Shown: positions 63,984 to 64,000 of the stretch, one piece after another | How positions within the stretch are numbered: position 1 is the first letter of the stretch | Layout of the letters: each line of letters starts with the position of its first letter | Source: an uncultured Flavobacteriaceae bacterium | GTDB lineage: Bacteria; Bacteroidota; Bacteroidia; Flavobacteriales; Flavobacteriaceae | Assembly (NCBI GenBank): GCA_947494715.1 | Contig: CANLWG010000001.1 | Location: 372,001-436,000 of the forward strand | Direction: 5' to 3' | DNA: 64,000 nt | Notes under the pieces: model-generated | Told to the model about the DNA's origin: nothing | What the model saw: the letters and a program-made list of their open reading frames with translations, nothing else | Databases searched by the model: none | Translations under genes and position numbers: made by a program

Positions 63984-64000
63984 CGAAACCTGCCAGCCGG

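Noticed and set aside
1-64000. Bacteroidota promoters (TTTG ... TAnnTTTG), CRISPR arrays, insertion sequences, rRNA
   Set aside because: Upstream regions of the main operons show only partial promoter matches with wrong spacing. No repeat-spacer array, transposase or rRNA stretch was seen.

Overview
The window reads as a chromosome segment from a marine member of the Flavobacteriaceae (Bacteroidota). The basis is AT-rich intergenic DNA with Bacteroidota-style lipoproteins, TonB-dependent receptors with carboxypeptidase-regulatory-like domains, propeller/Y_Y_Y sensor regulators, a type IX (type B) sorting domain, and a dense beta-1,3-glucan gene cluster. No species is claimed.

Layout. (1) 1-1.7 kb: the end of a sulfatase gene and an alpha/beta-hydrolase esterase, probably the tail of another polysaccharide locus. 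(2) 1.86-8.4 kb: a tRNA-Pro with its terminator, a membrane-anchored AraC regulator, a CPBP membrane protease, a DUF2807 lipoprotein, a fragment of a TonB-dependent receptor and an intact receptor with no SusD partner. (3) 8.6-15.4 kb: a sensing block made of a propeller sensor with a GAF-like end, an ionotropic-glutamate-receptor-like potassium channel, and a propeller/LuxR regulator. (4) 15.6-32.3 kb: a 16.7-kb, nearly gapless, single-strand beta-glucan (laminarin-type) operon. It encodes a clan GH-A glycosidase fused to a predicted outer-membrane barrel, a glycan-binding lipoprotein, GH16, a PKD-CBM4-CBM4 lipoprotein, a GH149-like phosphorylase, GH17, GH30, a GPH sugar symporter and a cytoplasmic GH17. 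It has no SusC/SusD pair. The fusion protein is the obvious candidate to replace that pair at the outer membrane. Oligosaccharides would then be trimmed in the periplasm, imported by the symporter and phosphorolysed in the cytoplasm.

(5) 33.5-39.7 kb (minus) and 58.7-63.7 kb (plus): two divergent halves of a type II secretion-like system. The minus half holds pseudopilin G, prepilin peptidase, ATPase E, secretin D, and L/N- and M/O-like inner-membrane proteins. The plus half holds two lipoproteins, a C/P-like protein, a beta-helical K-position protein, two pseudopilins and F. (6) Between the halves lie about 19 kb of plus-strand exported 'cargo'. These are three tail-fibre-like proteins (two of the modules preceded by copies of the same ~200-bp leader), a 1236-residue YD-repeat protein, and a 1783-residue RHS protein with a variable tip and a DUF1493 partner. 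They are followed by RHS-core remnants, orphan tip/immunity-like pairs, and a 1145-residue type IX-sorted surface protein.

The two most notable systems are the SusCD-less beta-glucan operon with a glycosidase-barrel fusion, and the split type II-like secretion locus wrapped around a polymorphic RHS array. All family assignments come from reading motifs in the sequence. No database search was run.
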